From Microbacterium oryzae (GTDB lineage Bacteria; Actinomycetota; Actinomycetes; Actinomycetales; Microbacteriaceae), in assembly GCF_030406385.1 (NCBI RefSeq), contig NZ_JAUEPM010000015.1:1-39528 (forward strand): a stretch of DNA of 39,528 nucleotides, in the 5' to 3' direction. Positions 7,319-14,881 of the stretch are shown piece by piece. The stretch's first letter is position 1. Each line of letters opens with the position of its first letter. The position numbers and the translations under genes were made by a program. The notes under the pieces are model-generated. The model did not search any database, was not told the origin of the DNA, and saw nothing but the letters and a program-made list of their open reading frames with translations.

Positions 7319-9514
7319 ATGTTCGCGCGCCAGAAGGACAAGAAGAGAACCGCCATCATCGCGGCGAGCGCCATCGGCGCGGTCGTGGTGCTGGGCGGTG
7401 GCACCGCGCTGGCGCTGTCGCTGCAGCAGGGGGAGCCGGAGACCACCGCGGCGACGCCGTCGGCCACGCCGAGCCCCACGCGCACGGCCACGCCGACGCC
7501 CACCCCCACGCCGACCCCGACGCCCGAGCCGGTGGACTTCCCGGTGTCGGTGCCCGTCGAGGGGGCGCTGAACGGATGGCAGGGCGCGGGTTCCGCGCAG
7601 ATCGCCGACGTGTGGCCGCAGGCCGGCGCCGCGGCGAGCGGCGAGACGTCGGCGTTCATCGACGCGCCCGTGGTGGATGCCCCGGTGGCCGCGCTCAGCA
7701 CGACGGTCCCCGTCGAGGCGGGCAAGACGTACGAGTTCTCCGCCGAGGTGCGGCAGCTGGCGAGCCTCCCCGAGCCCGTCGAGGCGGCCATCCTCATCGG
7801 CGAGACGCGCGTCGACCTCGGTGAGCTCGACGCGTCGTGGCAGAAGGTCACCGAGACCTACACGGCGCCCGACGGGCAGACCGAGGCGACCATCGCCATC
7901 CAGATCGACGGACCGGTCGAGGGTCTCGGCGTCGACGACGTCACCCTGAAGCCCGAGGGCGGTGACAACATCGTGCCGAACGCGTCGTTCGAAGACGTGA
8001 CGGCGGACTGGGGCATCCTCAACAACGGCCTGATCCTGCGCGAGAAGAGCGCGGCGCTCGGCGTGAACATGGCCGCCGGCGACGCGAGCTGGCAGGTCAC
8101 CCGCGACGACGGGTCCGTGGCAGGAGAGGGCACGGCCACGCTCGGGGAGGGTGTCTCGGCCATCCCGCTCGAGGGTGTGACGCAGGGGTACTACCGCGTC
8201 TCGGTCACCGACGCCTCGGGTCAGAGCGTCGCGACGCCCGTCGCGGTCGTCGACTACGAGGGCGCGCGCATCGCGCCGGATGACCGCATCGGCGCCATCA
8301 CCCACGTCGACCAGTCCTGGTACCTCGACGCGGCGGACATCCTGCAGTCGGTGGGCTTCGGCTCCGCCCGCAACGACGTGCTGTGGGAGCAGAACGAGCG
8401 CACGCCCGGCGTCTACGAGTTCAGCTCGCACTACACGACCGAGTTCGACAAGATGCACGCGCACGGCATCGGCCTGCTCGGCATCGTGAACTACGGCAAC
8501 CCGCTGTACGACGGCGGCAACCCGCCCTCGTCGCCCGGTGCGGTGGAGGCGTACGGCAACTACGCCGCCGCCATCGCGCAGCGCTTCGACGTGGTCGGGC
8601 TCGAGGTCTTCAACGAGTTCAACCACGAGCGCTTCAACACCGGCGGCTGCGGCACCGCGCCCACCTGCTACTTCCCGCTCGTGCAGGCCGTGCAGGCGAA
8701 GGTCGACGACTCCATCCCCGTCGTGGCGGGCTCGACCGCGAACTACGACAGCGCCTGGTTCGCGCAGCTGTGGTCGCAGACCGACACGCTCTCGCAGGCC
8801 GACGCCATGAGCTTCCACCCGTACAACCCGCAGTACTACCAGCAGCCCGAGAACCTCGCCGGAGCCTTCGACGACGCCCGCACGAACATGCAGAACGGGG
8901 CCGGCAGCACGCTGCCGATCTGGCTCACCGAGTTCGGGTGGACCAACGGCAACGAGCTCGGCCAGGCCCGCTCGCTCGCCGACGCCGCGCAGAACCTCAT
9001 CGCCGCGCAGACCGTCAGCCTCGGCAACGGCGTCGAGAAGTACTACTGGTACGACCTCGTCGACGACAGCACCGACCCGAACAACCACGAGGGCAACTTC
9101 GGCATGTTCTACCAGGAGGCCGCGAGCGTCGCGACGGCGGCTCCGAAGCCGGCGGCCTTCGCGCAGGCGCTCCTCATCAACGAGCTCGGCGGCCGAGAGG
9201 CGGTCGGACGCGACGACATCGGCTCCGGCAACCAGTCGTACCTCTTCGGCGAGGAGTCGGACGGTGTGCGCGTCGCGTGGACGCTGAACGGCGAGGCGAC
9301 CGCCGAGTACGAGGCGAGCGGGCCCATCCGCATGACCGACTTCAACGGCGCGGAGACGACGCTGAAGCCCGAGGACGGCAAGGTCTCGGTGCCGCTCACC
9401 GGCCGCGCCGTGTTCCTCGCCGGTGACTTCTCGCCGGCCGACGAGCCCGAGCCCACCCCGACCCCGACCCCGACCCCGTCGCCCACGCAGACCCCGGCTC
9501 GCACCGAGGACTGA
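7319..9514 (+). CDS. Membrane-anchored clan GH-A glycoside hydrolase (GH39/PslG-like)
   Basis: 731 aa. A signal-anchor helix (about 12-34) is followed by a Thr-Pro linker (about 41-70), two beta-rich carbohydrate-binding-like regions (about 75-215 and 215-315) and a TIM barrel (about 320-660). The barrel has EVFNEFN with likely acid/base Glu433 and WLTEFGWT with likely nucleophile Glu538, the clan GH-A arrangement on strands 4 and 7. The C-terminus ends in a second Thr-Pro tail. PslG-like enzymes cut exopolysaccharide in the periplasm or at the cell surface, and the gene lies beside glycan-assembly genes, so trimming or release of this cell's own polymer is the likely role. The ATG at 7319 was chosen because GGGGGAAGG lies nine bases upstream; an in-frame ATG at 7280 would add 13 residues. 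Confidence 0.88.
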   Translation: MFARQKDKKRTAIIAASAIGAVVVLGGGTALALSLQQGEPETTAATPSATPSPTRTATPTPTPTPTPTPEPVDFPVSVPVEGALNGWQGAGSAQIADVWPQAGAAASGETSAFIDAPVVDAPVAALSTTVPVEAGKTYEFSAEVRQLASLPEPVEAAILIGETRVDLGELDASWQKVTETYTAPDGQTEATIAIQIDGPVEGLGVDDVTLKPEGGDNIVPNASFEDVTADWGILNNGLILREKSAALGVNMAAGDASWQVTRDDGSVAGEGTATLGEGVSAIPLEGVTQGYYRVSVTDASGQSVATPVAVVDYEGARIAPDDRIGAITHVDQSWYLDAADILQSVGFGSARNDVLWEQNERTPGVYEFSSHYTTEFDKMHAHGIGLLGIVNYGNPLYDGGNPPSSPGAVEAYGNYAAAIAQRFDVVGLEVFNEFNHERFNTGGCGTAPTCYFPLVQAVQAKVDDSIPVVAGSTANYDSAWFAQLWSQTDTLSQADAMSFHPYNPQYYQQPENLAGAFDDARTNMQNGAGSTLPIWLTEFGWTNGNELGQARSLADAAQNLIAAQTVSLGNGVEKYYWYDLVDDSTDPNNHEGNFGMFYQEAASVATAAPKPAAFAQALLINELGGREAVGRDDIGSGNQSYLFGEESDGVRVAWTLNGEATAEYEASGPIRMTDFNGAETTLKPEDGKVSVPLTGRAVFLAGDFSPADEPEPTPTPTPTPSPTQTPARTED

Positions 9515-9536
9515 GCGGATGGCCGGAGCCGGTTCT

Positions 9537-9567
9537 CGCGGGAATCCCGCGGAAGGTTTCGTAGGGT
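9537..9567 (+). promoter_or_regulatory. Palindrome and -10 box before the DUF4012 gene
   Basis: CGCGGG-AAT-CCCGCG (9537-9551) is a perfect short inverted repeat. TAGGGT at 9562-9567 lies six bases before the ATG, so the message may be leaderless. The palindrome sits where the -35 would be, suitable for an operator, though it could also be a weak hairpin after the hydrolase gene. Confidence 0.4.
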
Positions 9568-9573
9568 AAGAGA

Positions 9574-11718
9574 ATGCCCCACTCCGAGGACGACGCGCTG
9601 ACCGCGCCGATGAGCCGTCGTGCTCGCCGGCAAGCACGCCTGGCAGCCGCCGAGGAGGCTCGCCGCCGCGAGGCGGAGTCCATCGAGGAGCCCGGGTTCT
9701 TCGCCACCGGCATCGACGCCGCGGCGACGGGGAAGATCGACGTGCTGCCGGATCTCGGCGGCGTGGGCGCGCAGGAGAAGCCGCGGTCGCTGTGGGAGCC
9801 GCGCGATGACGAGTCGATTCCAGAAACGGCATGGGACGTGCGAGACGACGACAACACCCCGACGACGGCGCTGAACACGAGCCGTCTTCCGGACGACGCG
9901 CCGACGGCTCGGCACGACGCCCGCGGCTTCGCGGATGACACCCCGACCGCGCGCTTCGACGCGCCGGAGCTCGCGAACGCGACACCGCCATCCGCCCCGC
10001 CGCCCGCGAAGGGCAAGCGCCGCGCCGAGGGCGACGGGTCGCGGGGGCGGCGCATCCGCCTCGGCATCCTCATCGGCGTGGCCGTGCTCGTCGTGGCGGG
10101 CCTGTGGCTCGGGGCTCGCGTGCTCATCGTCAAGGGCGAGCTCGAGGCCGCGCAGCGCGTCGTGAACCACGTGCAGGAGGGCGGCACCCTCGAGGTGTCG
10201 GTGCCGATCCTCGGCGAGCACGCGGCCAACGCGGCGAGCGTGCGGGTCGACCCGGTGTGGCGTGCGGCGGAGTTCATCCCGTGGGCGGGCGACAACCTCC
10301 GCGGCGTGCGCCTCGCCGCCGAGGCCCTCGACATCGTGAGCAACCGCATCGGCACGCCCGCGCTCGAGGCGATGTCGGACGACAGCGGCGAGTCGATCAT
10401 CGCGCGCGTGCTGCCGCTCCTGCAGGACTCCACCGACGACGTCGTGCGCATCGCCGACGGCATCGCCGACGTGAAGGACTCCGGCTCGCTCATCGCGCCG
10501 GTGCAGACCGGCGTGAACCTCGTCGACTCGGTGATGTCGGTCGCGGCTCCCGCGTTCGAATACGGGCCGGAGCTGCTGGGCGCCAACGGCGATCGCAACT
10601 ACCTCCTCGTGTTCCAGAACAACGCGGAGTCGGTGGGCCTCGGCGGCTCGGCCGCCTCGCAGACGCTCATGAACGCGAACGCGGGCAATCTCGAGATCGT
10701 CAATCAGGCATCCAGCGCGAACTTCGTCGAGGGGCAGGCCGTCGATGTGGACGTCGAGCAGAGCGCCATCGACCTGTACTCGCCGTACCTCATCGACCAC
10801 GTGAACACGTCGTCGAGCCGCCCCGACTTCCCGACGATGGCGAACATCGTCACGAAGTTCTGGCAGCGTGACATCGCCGACGATCGGATCGACGGCGTCG
10901 CGTCGATCGACCCGATCGCGCTCGGCTACCTGCTCGAGGCGACCGGGCCCATCCAGCTCGACACGGGCGACGTCATGACGAGCCAGAACGCCGCGCAGCT
11001 GCTCCTCAGCGACGTCTACAGCCGCTGGAACAGCTACGAGAGCGGGGATGTCGTCGACCAGTTCTTCGCGAGCGTCGCCGAGCAGGTCTTCACGAAGATC
11101 TCGACGGGCGACTTCGACGTGCAGTCGATGCTCTGGGCCATCCGCCACGGGATCGAAGGCGGCAACATCCTCTTCAGCAGCTCGAACGAGGACGTCCAGG
11201 GCCAGATCGCTGACCAGAAGGTGGCCGGGATCCTCGCGAAGGACAACGAGGAGCAGACCGAGGTCGGCGTCTTCTTCCGCGACGAGTCGGCGTCGAAGAT
11301 CGACTACTACATGAAGTCGAACATCGACGTGGCGCAGACCTGCTCGGCAGACGCGTCGCAGTTCGAGGTGAAGACCACCCTGCACCTCGACATCGATCAG
11401 GCGTCGGCCGACGCGCTGCCGGACTACGTCAAGAGCGGCACGTGGGGCTCCGAGCAGTTCCGCACGCAGGTGTACGTCTACGGTCCTCCCGGCACGACCG
11501 TGGAGTCGGTCGCGGTGGACGGGCGCGATGTGACCCTCACGCGCGACGACGTGGTCGACCTCGACCGCCCGGTGGCGTGGTTCACGACGTACCTGCGCCC
11601 GAGCGAGCTCGCGACGGTGACGGCGACGTTCTCCGGCACCGGCGATTTCGGGCCGCTCGCGCTGCGCTCGACGCCCATGGTGCAGACGACCACCGGCGCG
11701 CTGACCCCATGTGGCTGA
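9574..11718 (+). CDS. DUF4012-domain membrane protein of the polysaccharide locus
   Basis: 714 aa. The cytoplasmic N-terminus (about 1-155) is acidic and disordered, with three to four loose repeats of the form DD-x-TPT or DD-APT. One membrane helix (about 160-182, LGILIGVAVLVVAGLWLGA) follows, then a large extracytoplasmic DUF4012 region with LLVFQNNAESVGLGGSAAS and IDPIALGYLLEATGPI, motifs characteristic of that family. DUF4012 has no established activity; in actinobacteria it is often seen near polyprenyl glycosylphosphotransferases, as here. I infer a role in polymer assembly, attachment or length control at the membrane. It lies 59 bases after the hydrolase gene and 102 before the sugar transferase. 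Confidence 0.9.
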   Translation: MPHSEDDALTAPMSRRARRQARLAAAEEARRREAESIEEPGFFATGIDAAATGKIDVLPDLGGVGAQEKPRSLWEPRDDESIPETAWDVRDDDNTPTTALNTSRLPDDAPTARHDARGFADDTPTARFDAPELANATPPSAPPPAKGKRRAEGDGSRGRRIRLGILIGVAVLVVAGLWLGARVLIVKGELEAAQRVVNHVQEGGTLEVSVPILGEHAANAASVRVDPVWRAAEFIPWAGDNLRGVRLAAEALDIVSNRIGTPALEAMSDDSGESIIARVLPLLQDSTDDVVRIADGIADVKDSGSLIAPVQTGVNLVDSVMSVAAPAFEYGPELLGANGDRNYLLVFQNNAESVGLGGSAASQTLMNANAGNLEIVNQASSANFVEGQAVDVDVEQSAIDLYSPYLIDHVNTSSSRPDFPTMANIVTKFWQRDIADDRIDGVASIDPIALGYLLEATGPIQLDTGDVMTSQNAAQLLLSDVYSRWNSYESGDVVDQFFASVAEQVFTKISTGDFDVQSMLWAIRHGIEGGNILFSSSNEDVQGQIADQKVAGILAKDNEEQTEVGVFFRDESASKIDYYMKSNIDVAQTCSADASQFEVKTTLHLDIDQASADALPDYVKSGTWGSEQFRTQVYVYGPPGTTVESVAVDGRDVTLTRDDVVDLDRPVAWFTTYLRPSELATVTATFSGTGDFGPLALRSTPMVQTTTGALTPCG

Positions 11719-11751
11719 GGGCGTGGGCGCGCTCCCGCGAGCTAATGCGAC

Positions 11752-11779
11752 TTTCGGGGAATATTCTGCGCGATAGACT
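11752..11779 (+). promoter_or_regulatory. Likely promoter of the sugar transferase gene
   Basis: TTTCGG-N16-TAGACT has a good -10 and a partial -35, and lies about 42 bases before the TTG start. A GGGGG run ten bases before the start may serve as ribosome site. Confidence 0.5.
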
Positions 11780-11820
11780 GCCTCAGTCCATCTTCAGATG
11801 AGATTCCCGGGGGCAGACGC

Positions 11821-13410
11821 TTGACGAGCGAGATCACGCGCAGTGGGCGGCAGGCGCCGGGCGGCGATCCGGCGGCGAACGCCACCGGCTCGGCGCTGAC
11901 GAAGAGCGCCGACTTCCCCGCGCTGCTGCGCACGGGAAGCGGCAAGATCCCCGTGGTGAGCGCGAGCCCGCCGCCGACGTTCGACTGGCGCAAGCGCTAC
12001 GCCCGGATGCTCCGTGTCACCGACTTCCTCGTCATCACGGTCGTCGTGTTCGGCACGCAGCTCAGCTGGCTGGGCATGCACAAGATCATCGCCATGCCGG
12101 TGCCGGCGTGGCCGGGGCTCAGTTCGTACACCGCGCTGTCGGTGCTCGTCGTGCTGCTGTGGATGATGGTGCTCGCGCTGAACGACACCCGCTCGGACCG
12201 CGTCATCGGCGTCGGCACGGCGGAGTACAAGCGCATCTTCGACGCGAGCTTCATGCTGTTCGGCGTCATCGCCATCGTCGCGTTCCTCCTCAAGGTGGAG
12301 ATCGCGCGCGGCTACATGCTCATCGCACTGCCGACCGGCGTCGCCGCGCTGTTCCTCGAGCGCTGGGTCTGGCGCCGGTGGCTGGCCCGCCAGCGCGCCA
12401 AGGGGGAGTACTCCGCGCGCGTGCTGCTCGTCGGCTCGGAGAAGTCGGTCGCGCACACCGCGCAGGAGCTCAAGCGCACCAAGGGCGCGGGGTATCACAT
12501 CGTCGGAGCCTGCATCCCGACCGGCCGCATCGCCGGCAGTCTCACCGACACGGACATCCCGGTCATGGGAAGCGTCAACTCCGTCGAGCGCGCCATCGAG
12601 GTCACCGGCGCCGACACCGTCGTCATCACGAGCACCGACGAGCTCGGCCCGCAGCGCGTGAAGCAGGTCTCCTGGGCGCTCGAGTCGGGCAAGCAGCACC
12701 TCGTGCTCGCGCCGTCGATCACGGATGTCGCCGGTCCCCGCATCCACATGCGCCCGGTCTCGGGTCTGCCGCTCATGCACGTGGAGACGCCGCGGTTCTC
12801 GCCCGGCCAGCGCTTCGTGAAGCGGATGATGGACCTCATCGGATCGCTGGCGATCGTGACGATCCTCAGCCCCGTGCTCCTCGTGCTCGCCGCCATCGTC
12901 AAGCTCTCATCGCCGGGCCCGGTCATCTACCGGCAGACGCGCATCGGGCGCCACGGGCGCGAGTTCCAGATGCTGAAGTTCCGGTCGATGGTGGTCGGCG
13001 CGGACAGCCTGCTCGAGGAGCTCATCGCCCAGCAGGACATGGGCAACGAGGTGCAGTTCAAGATGAAGGACGACCCTCGCGTGACGAAGGTCGGCCGCAT
13101 CATGCGCAAGCTCAGCCTCGACGAGCTGCCGCAGCTGTTCAATGTGCTGGGCGGCTCGATGTCGCTCGTCGGCCCCCGCCCGCCGATCCAGCGCGAGGTG
13201 GACCTCTACGCCGACCACGTGCACCGCCGCTTCCTGGTGAAGCCGGGGATCACCGGCCTGTGGCAGGTGTCCGGCCGCTCGAGCCTCTCGTGGGACGACA
13301 GCGTGCGCCTGGACCTCTCCTACGTGGAGAACTGGAGCGTCATGGGCGACATCGTCATTCTCCTGAAGACCGGCAAGGCCGCGCTGCTGCCGGGCGACAC
13401 CGCTTCCTGA
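11821..13410 (+). CDS. Polyprenyl-phosphate sugar-1-phosphate transferase (WbaP/CpsE-like)
   Basis: 529 aa, TTG start. A disordered N-terminus (about 1-55) is followed by four to five membrane helices (about 65-185), a CoA-binding-like domain (about 195-310, VLLVGSEKS), a further helix (about 338-358) and the C-terminal bacterial sugar transferase domain. That domain has KFRSM, the conserved DELPQLFNVLGGSMSLVGPR stretch and PGITGLWQVSGRS. The family moves a sugar-1-phosphate from a nucleotide sugar to undecaprenyl phosphate, the first step of Wzx/Wzy-type polysaccharide synthesis, so this is the probable initiating enzyme for the locus. Sugar specificity is unknown. It converges on the second DUF559-type gene. 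Confidence 0.95.
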   Translation: MTSEITRSGRQAPGGDPAANATGSALTKSADFPALLRTGSGKIPVVSASPPPTFDWRKRYARMLRVTDFLVITVVVFGTQLSWLGMHKIIAMPVPAWPGLSSYTALSVLVVLLWMMVLALNDTRSDRVIGVGTAEYKRIFDASFMLFGVIAIVAFLLKVEIARGYMLIALPTGVAALFLERWVWRRWLARQRAKGEYSARVLLVGSEKSVAHTAQELKRTKGAGYHIVGACIPTGRIAGSLTDTDIPVMGSVNSVERAIEVTGADTVVITSTDELGPQRVKQVSWALESGKQHLVLAPSITDVAGPRIHMRPVSGLPLMHVETPRFSPGQRFVKRMMDLIGSLAIVTILSPVLLVLAAIVKLSSPGPVIYRQTRIGRHGREFQMLKFRSMVVGADSLLEELIAQQDMGNEVQFKMKDDPRVTKVGRIMRKLSLDELPQLFNVLGGSMSLVGPRPPIQREVDLYADHVHRRFLVKPGITGLWQVSGRSSLSWDDSVRLDLSYVENWSVMGDIVILLKTGKAALLPGDTAS

Positions 13411-13459
13411 GGAGGCGTGCCGCGGCGGCCTGCGGCTGAGGCGTCTGCATGCGCGCGTT

Positions 13460-13528
13460 CGGGAGGAGGAGTGCGTTGCGGAGGAGGAATCCAGCCCAAC
13501 CGCCCTCCCGAGCGATGATCTCCTCCCG
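13460..13528. repeat. 69-bp GGGAGGAG palindromic repeat, copy A
   Basis: The outer arms CGGGAGGAG and CTCCTCCCG bracket an interior with GCGGAGGAGGAA and GCCCTCCCGAG. It lies between two convergent genes, 30 bases past the stop of the DUF559-type gene, and may terminate both. Copy B is at 14521-14590 with matching arms and nearly equal length. Confidence 0.85.
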
Positions 13529-13557
13529 AGTGCGCGGGTTCATCGGGAGTGAATCCC

Positions 13558-14406
13558 TCATCGGGCGAGGTGCAGGCCCTGCGCGATGCTGCGCAGGATG
13601 AGGTCCTGCACCATGGGCCATTCGTCGAAGATCTGGCCGTAGGAGATCCGAATCACGTGATATCCGTGCAGACGGAGTTGCGCATCGTGCGCGATGTCGT
13701 CCGCGCGCTTGCGGCCCACGTGGTGACCGCCGTCGATCTGCACGATGAGGCGTTCTCCGAGGAGGAAGTCGACCCGACGACCCAGCAGCACGACCTGCGG
13801 CACGATCCGAACCGGGAGCCAGCGGATGCGGTGGAAGAACGTCGACTCCGTGCCCTCGTCCGCGAAAGGCGTGACGATGTCCGCGAGTCGGCGCGCGGCG
13901 GGCTTCAGTGGGAAGGCGCGCATCGCCCCGATCTCGATCCTCCGATGATGCAGCGCGGACTCCCAGATGGCGCGCGCCTCCTCCAGGGGCTGGCACTCCG
14001 CCACGACCGCGAGCACGTTCTCGATGGGGTCGACCAGCGAGCCCGGTGCGCGAGAGACCAAGGGCCGGCCCCAGTGGATGCGCGCCGAGTCGCGCCGAGC
14101 GTGACCGGCGTGCTGCGGAGCCGCCACGTGGTCGGACGAGACGTCACGCGCCCATAAGCCGTGGAGCCGCGCGGCGGAGAGGCACGTCAGGATCACTCCG
14201 TCGCGAGCAGCGGCGACGAGCGCGGGATCGCACTGCGACAGGGCGAGCCAGCCTCGTCGCGGTCGGATGACCAGGCCCATCGCCACGGCGTCGTCCATGG
14301 CGCGGCGCCCCACGCCCGCTTCCCGGAGGTCAACGACGCGAGCGATGCCTGTGCGGCGGCGGAGTTCCGCGAGAAGCGGCCGTACTCGGTCAGGAGGAGT
14401 GCGCAT
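13558..14406 (-). CDS. DUF559-type nuclease-like protein, second copy type
   Basis: 282 aa. The N-terminal 75 residues form an AbiEi-like winged helix (RTGIARVVDLREAGVGRRAM), followed by VILTCLSAARLHGLW as in AbiEi/transcriptional-regulator proteins of this type. The C-terminus is DUF559-like: ESTFFHRIR, RRVDFLLGERLIVQIDGGHH, then DDIAHDAQLRLHGYHVIRIS. The acidic pair of the PD-(D/E)xK core is D followed by Q-x-D, a Gln replacing the usual Glu. The protein shares its overall plan with the gene at 351-1337 but is clearly divergent. The ATG at 14406 was chosen because the N-terminal homology begins there, although the frame is open further upstream. It is flanked by the 69/70-bp palindrome pair. 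Function is unestablished. Confidence 0.85.
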   Translation of the reverse strand: MRTPPDRVRPLLAELRRRTGIARVVDLREAGVGRRAMDDAVAMGLVIRPRRGWLALSQCDPALVAAARDGVILTCLSAARLHGLWARDVSSDHVAAPQHAGHARRDSARIHWGRPLVSRAPGSLVDPIENVLAVVAECQPLEEARAIWESALHHRRIEIGAMRAFPLKPAARRLADIVTPFADEGTESTFFHRIRWLPVRIVPQVVLLGRRVDFLLGERLIVQIDGGHHVGRKRADDIAHDAQLRLHGYHVIRISYGQIFDEWPMVQDLILRSIAQGLHLAR

Positions 14407-14728
14407 ACGTCGAACCTGCAACGCGGGCACGATCCCGGATGGCCGTGGGCGGCTCCTCGTGCCGACACGCCGCAGCGAGGGAGCCTGTGCACACGACGAG
14501 AGCCTGGCCATCCGCCCCCTCGGGAGGAGGCGAGCGCAGGGGAGGAAGTTCGTCCCGAGAAAGCTCCTCCTGGCTGTGGATCTCCTCCCGGAAGGATGAC
14601 GGACGGTGACGAGGACGGTGTCGCGGCGCTGAAATGACATCATCTGTCCGCATTGCCAGGAAACTGCCAGGGTCTCGTTTCGGTCACGGACGGCCACCCC
14701 GCGCGATCGGCGTCAGCATGCGGATCGG
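14407..14728. other. Intergenic region between DUF559-type and transglycosylase genes
   Basis: No gene is visible. It contains copy B of the GGGAGGAG palindrome and GC-rich spacer. Divergent promoters for both neighbours must lie here or just downstream; I see no convincing promoter for the minus-strand gene. Confidence 0.6.
14521..14590. repeat. 70-bp GGGAGGAG palindromic repeat, copy B
   Basis: CGGGAGGAG at the left end pairs with CTCCTCCCG at the right end. The interior has GGGGAGGAAG and AGCTCCTCC as a second nested pair. It lies 115 bases upstream of the DUF559-type start, so this gene, like the first, sits between two copies of one palindrome family. Confidence 0.85.
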
Positions 14729-14756
14729 CCGTTATATTTCCGTTACCTTCCGTGAT
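14729..14756 (+). promoter_or_regulatory. Triple CCGTTAY direct repeat upstream of the transglycosylase
   Basis: CCGTTAT (14729), CCGTTAC (14740) and CCGTGAT (14750) recur with 11- and 10-base spacing, one per helical turn. The TATATT inside the first unit (14734-14739) is the best -10 candidate. Periodic GTTAC-like sites resemble MtrA-type response-regulator sites before actinobacterial wall hydrolases, but the assignment is an inference. Transcription from here would give a leader of over 100 bases with no recognised riboswitch. Confidence 0.45.
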
Positions 14757-14881
14757 CGTCGCGAGGGGGCCATCCACGCGGCTCCCACGAGGTACGCAGT
14801 GGGCACTCAGACTCCGCCGCCAGGGTCTTCGTCTTGTGGCCGCGCCCGAACGCGGCAGATTCCCCCAAGACAGGACTGTGA

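Noticed and set aside
7154..9991. Open frame of over 900 codons opposite the glycoside hydrolase gene
   Set aside because: It is the complement of a gene with strong catalytic motifs and itself shows no family features.
14757..14881. ydaO-type c-di-AMP riboswitch before the transglycosylase gene
   Set aside because: The position is typical, but the conserved CAGCTAACC-type core and pseudoknot elements are not found; the CCCGAACGCGGCAG stretch is only a loose likeness.
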